From positions 1 to 64,000 of the forward strand of contig JADJZE010000021.1 of assembly GCA_016719405.1 (NCBI GenBank): a DNA stretch of 64,000 nucleotides. The letters run 5' to 3'. Positions 61,078-64,000 of the stretch are shown here, in pieces; within the stretch, counting starts at the first letter, position 1; every line of letters starts with the position of its first letter. The stretch is from Candidatus Aalborgicola lynettensis. Its GTDB lineage: Bacteria > Pseudomonadota > Gammaproteobacteria > Burkholderiales > Burkholderiaceae_C. Made by a program: the position numbers and the translations under genes. The notes under the pieces were generated by a model. The model did no database searches. It was not told where the DNA came from and saw nothing but the letters and a program-made list of their open reading frames with translations.

Positions 61078-61929
61078 TCAGGGCAGCCGCGTCAGCTCCA
61101 CCCGCCGATTCCTGGCTCTGCCGTCCTCGCGGCGGTTGTCGGCAATCGGCACGTCCGGCCCAAAGCCCTTGGCACTGAGCCGCTTGGTGTCGATGCCCTG
61201 TGCGACCACCGCACCGAGCACGGCCTGCGCGCGGGCCAACGCCAGCTTGCGGTTGGCTGGCGCATCCCCCACGTTGTCGGTGTGTCCATCGATGGACAGG
61301 CGCAGGCCGGGGTCCTGTCGCAGCAGCTTGACAATCTCGACCACAGCCGCCTGGCCATCGCTTTTGAGTTCGCTCCTGTTGGTGTCGAACTCGATGTACA
61401 GCGTGGCCCAGCCGTCCGCCTTGATGGATGTGGCCAGTTCGGTCACGCTGACGGTGCTGGCGCGGCTCTTTTCTTCGATCAAAAACAGCGAGTGGTAGCC
61501 CTCGAAGTTGTCCTTAACGACCACCCACCGAACTGGCTGACCGGGCACTTTGTGGCGAAACACATGCGGCCCGGACTCGCCGCCGCCAGCATTCACGTAC
61601 TCCAATCCCGCCTTTTGCAGCGCATCGTGGTATTCGCGAAAGACCACCGCTGGCCCCACGACACCCGCCCCGGCGACGCGGTGCACACTGCGCTCCTCAA
61701 CGCGCCCGCTCAACACCAAGTCCTGGTAGACGCCCGAGCGTTTTGCATCCTTTGGCAGCACACAGGCGCTGCTGCATGCAATCCAAAATTCGGCGACAGC
61801 GAGCTCTTTGACCTTGGTGCTCTTCACTTCAAGTCCCTTTGGCGGTTGGACATCAAGGGCAAAGACAGGGCCAGTGAAAACGGCACAGGACAACAAACAG
61901 AACCGGACAATGAGAGATTTTGATTTCAT
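61078..61929 (-). CDS. OmpA-family peptidoglycan-binding protein
   Basis: This 283-residue protein starts at ATG 61929 with a signal peptide (LIVRFCLLSCAVFTGPVFA). Residues about 25–165 have no clear family (AEFWIACSSACVLPKDAKRSG). The C-terminal OmpA domain (YIEFDTNRSELKSDGQAAV; LRLSIDGHTDNVGDAPANRKLALARAQAV; SAKGFGPDVPIADNRREDGRARNRRVEL) binds peptidoglycan. Likely a periplasmic or outer-membrane anchoring protein. Convergent with glcB. Confidence 0.9.
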   Translation of the reverse strand: MKSKSLIVRFCLLSCAVFTGPVFALDVQPPKGLEVKSTKVKELAVAEFWIACSSACVLPKDAKRSGVYQDLVLSGRVEERSVHRVAGAGVVGPAVVFREYHDALQKAGLEYVNAGGGESGPHVFRHKVPGQPVRWVVVKDNFEGYHSLFLIEEKSRASTVSVTELATSIKADGWATLYIEFDTNRSELKSDGQAAVVEIVKLLRQDPGLRLSIDGHTDNVGDAPANRKLALARAQAVLGAVVAQGIDTKRLSAKGFGPDVPIADNRREDGRARNRRVELTRLP

Positions 61930-62097
61930 GGGTTGGAGAATTCAATCGACACAGGCCGGGAATAATACCCGCCCCACTCCCGATTCCATGGCCTCAAAGC
62001 GCCTCCAAGCGCCATGAACAAGCCGAGTTGGGCAACAGCGCTAACGCACCGCTGCCCCGCAGTGACTGACACCAGTCAAGGCAAAAATTGACGCCCC

Positions 62098-64000
62098 CTA
62101 CCCAGCCATGTGTTTCTCCGCCACCACCAGCGGAATGTCCACCACAAACGTGCATCCTTCGCCCGGACGGGAACTGGCGCTGACACGGCCGTCCAGAATC
62201 ATGGTGACGATGTTGTAGACGATGTGCAGGCCCAGGCCGCTGCCGCCCTCGCCAAAGCGGGTGGAGAAAAACGGGTCAAAAATACGCGGCAACACGTCAG
62301 CAGGAATGCCGTTGCCGTCGTCGGCAAAAATCAGTTGCAACCGGTCTTCACCGACCCGCTGTGCGCGCAGGGTCATGCGGCCTTCGGTGCGACCGGCAAA
62401 GGCGTGGATCAGGGCGTTGTTGATGAAATTGGTGACCACCTGTTCGAGTGAGCCCGCGTAGGTGGTCATGACCACATCGTCCGCAATGTCCATATGCAAC
62501 TGGAACGGCGACTTTCTCAGGGTCGGCCCGTACGTGGTTGCCAGGGGTTGCAACACGGTTTTCAGGTTGAAGGTGTGCAGGCGGTCGTGGGTTTGGTCCA
62601 CCGCGACCTGTTTGAAACTGGTCACCAGATTGGCCGCAGTGGTGAGCCCGCGCACCACCATGGCGCTGGCTTCGCTGGCGGCGTCCAGGTAGCTGCGCAG
62701 GTCGGTACGGCTCAGGGCATTGTCTTCCAGCTTTTTTGCAAAGGCCTGGGTTTTGACTTCCAGGGTGCTGGCAAACAGCAGGCTGTTGCCCAGGGGGGTG
62801 TTCAGTTCGTGCGCGATACCGGCCACCAGAGACCCCAGGGCGGCCAGTTTGCCGGAGCGGATCAACTCGCCTTGCATGGCTTTAACGGACGCCAGTGCAG
62901 TGCCGAGCTCCTGGTTGGTGTGGGCCAGCGTTTCAGTGCGGGCCTGCACCCGCTCTTCCAGCTCCTGGTAGAGCAAGGCATGGTCCAGCGCAATGGCCAT
63001 TTGGGACGACAGCAATTGCAGCAGGGTCAGGTGCCGAACCTGGAAGGCACCGGGCAATTGCGGGTGCGTGAGCACAATCAGCCCTTGCAACTGCTGCTGG
63101 GCGACCAGGGGGATGGCCAGCAAGGCACCCGTAAAACCCTGGGAGCCCAAAGCCGGGTCCTGCGCCATGTCGTCCACCCGCATGGGGGTTTGTGTACTGG
63201 CGCAGTACTGCAGAACTGCCTGCGGCAAACCGACGGGGGTTTGGTAGGGGCGCAGGGTTTCGGGTGCGCCATTTGCCGCAGTGGATCCGTTGCTTGCGTT
63301 GCTCCCATTGGCAGCTTCGCAGCGCGCGGCCAGCAGCAGTTGGGCGCCCACGGGCAGCAGCAAACTGCCTGCGGTGGCGCCGGCGTTTTCCATGGCCAGG
63401 CGCAGCAGGCTGGCAAGCAGCTTGTCCAGCACCAACTCGGCAGAGATGGCCTGGTTCATTTTGACCACGGCAGAAAAGTCCACCACATCAAAGGCCGGGC
63501 TGCCGCTGGTGCCGCCACCCAAACCCGGCATGGTGCTGCTGCCGGCGGTGCTGATTTTGCTGCTGGGCGATGCACCCCCCAACCAGTGGGGGTAGGCTTG
63601 CTGTAGGGCGCGCACCTGGCTGGGCATACCCCATTTGCGCCAGGCCTGTTGGGCGTCAAACAGGTAGCCTGCGGCTGCGCGCGGGTGCCCGCGTGCCAAC
63701 CAGTGGCGCGCCGCCAGACCGTTGCACAGGCCGCTCCAGTGCAGCATGCCAATGGCGGCGGCGGCATCGGCCGCACGGTCATAGGCGTGCGCCGCCTGCT
63801 CGGGGCGGTTTTGTGTGTCGTGCTGCGCGGCCAGCAACAATTGGTACAGGGGGCTGATGCCCAACGGGTTGTGCTGCGCCAACGCGCCCAGCCGGTCGAC
63901 CACACCCTGGGCACGGCGCAGGTCGTGCGGGCTGGGTGATGCATGGGTGAGCCAGGCCAGCGCTGCACAGGCCAGGCCAAATTCGGTTTGCAATTGCCCG
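62098..64000 (-). CDS. GAF-domain sensor histidine kinase, C-terminal part (runs off the window)
   Basis: The open frame enters from beyond 64000; the apparent start at 63993 is not credible. From the left of the protein: a helical TPR-like region (AAHAYDRAADAAAAIGML; AAGYLFDAQQAWRKWGM), a GAF domain (AVVKMNQAISAELVLDKLLASLLRLAMENAGA), a coiled coil (YQELEERVQARTETLAHTNQEL), HisKA with GIAHELNTPLGNSLLF, and HATPase with NNALIHAF, DDGNGIP and GEGGSGLGLHIV. The helical part before GAF resembles the large kinase–ATPase–GAF–histidine kinase hybrids, so the full protein may be very long. Confidence 0.88.
   Translation of the reverse strand, partial: GQLQTEFGLACAALAWLTHASPSPHDLRRAQGVVDRLGALAQHNPLGISPLYQLLLAAQHDTQNRPEQAAHAYDRAADAAAAIGMLHWSGLCNGLAARHWLARGHPRAAAGYLFDAQQAWRKWGMPSQVRALQQAYPHWLGGASPSSKISTAGSSTMPGLGGGTSGSPAFDVVDFSAVVKMNQAISAELVLDKLLASLLRLAMENAGATAGSLLLPVGAQLLLAARCEAANGSNASNGSTAANGAPETLRPYQTPVGLPQAVLQYCASTQTPMRVDDMAQDPALGSQGFTGALLAIPLVAQQQLQGLIVLTHPQLPGAFQVRHLTLLQLLSSQMAIALDHALLYQELEERVQARTETLAHTNQELGTALASVKAMQGELIRSGKLAALGSLVAGIAHELNTPLGNSLLFASTLEVKTQAFAKKLEDNALSRTDLRSYLDAASEASAMVVRGLTTAANLVTSFKQVAVDQTHDRLHTFNLKTVLQPLATTYGPTLRKSPFQLHMDIADDVVMTTYAGSLEQVVTNFINNALIHAFAGRTEGRMTLRAQRVGEDRLQLIFADDGNGIPADVLPRIFDPFFSTRFGEGGSGLGLHIVYNIVTMILDGRVSASSRPGEGCTFVVDIPLVVAEKHMAG

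Overview
The window looks like a chromosomal segment of a Comamonadaceae-type betaproteobacterium (Burkholderiales; Rhodoferax/Polaromonas/Acidovorax-like). This is inferred from gene content: a spc–alpha ribosomal operon (rplN to rplQ), a PhaM-type polyhydroxyalkanoate granule regulator, DUF3108 and DUF3567 proteins, an FNR-type regulator, malate synthase G, and many c-di-GMP and chemotaxis proteins. No phage, plasmid, rRNA or CRISPR locus is visible.

Layout. 0–3.3 kb: the tail of a chemoreceptor, then a PhnD-like binding protein and its histidine kinase, all frame-disrupted. 3.5–7.4 kb: vapBC-like pair, tgt, a full chemoreceptor. 7.4–15.7 kb: PhoX phosphatase with a Pho-box candidate, a FIST/GGDEF-EAL pair, phaM and an FNR-type regulator preceded by an FNR box. 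15.8–22.8 kb: a TonB system (DUF2946, receptor, TonB, ExbB, ExbD, a Cys-rich BNR-like protein and a thioredoxin-fold protein) that may handle copper. 22.8–27.9 kb: an accessory hotspot with a broken tapT, a broken lipoprotein gene and an AbiEi-like/Fic gene interrupted by an in-frame TAG. The Fic gene is flanked by 51-bp direct repeats and preceded by five repeats spaced exactly 23 bp. 27.9–36.3 kb: housekeeping genes (marC, FAH-family, DUF3108, DUF3567, dksA-like, purU, psd, glcD). 36.3–39.5 kb: an hsdM relic and two toxin–antitoxin-like modules. 39.5–45.9 kb: class V aminotransferase, an EAL protein with a degenerate GGDEF, and a divergent UbiB/ABC1 kinase. 46–55 kb: initiator tRNA and the ribosomal operon on the minus strand. 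55–64 kb: proC, a LysR regulator, a CaiB/BaiF CoA-transferase, glcB, an OmpA-family protein and a GAF histidine kinase running off the window.

Two things run through the whole window. First, at least fifteen copies of a short dispersed palindromic repeat lie between genes, and sometimes supply stop codons or coding sequence. Second, many genes are broken by single-base indels in short homopolymers while their protein sequence stays conserved across the break. That pattern suggests sequencing or assembly error for many of the apparent pseudogenes. The in-frame stop in the Fic gene, the internal deletion in hsdM and the truncated zeta toxin do not fit that explanation and look biological.
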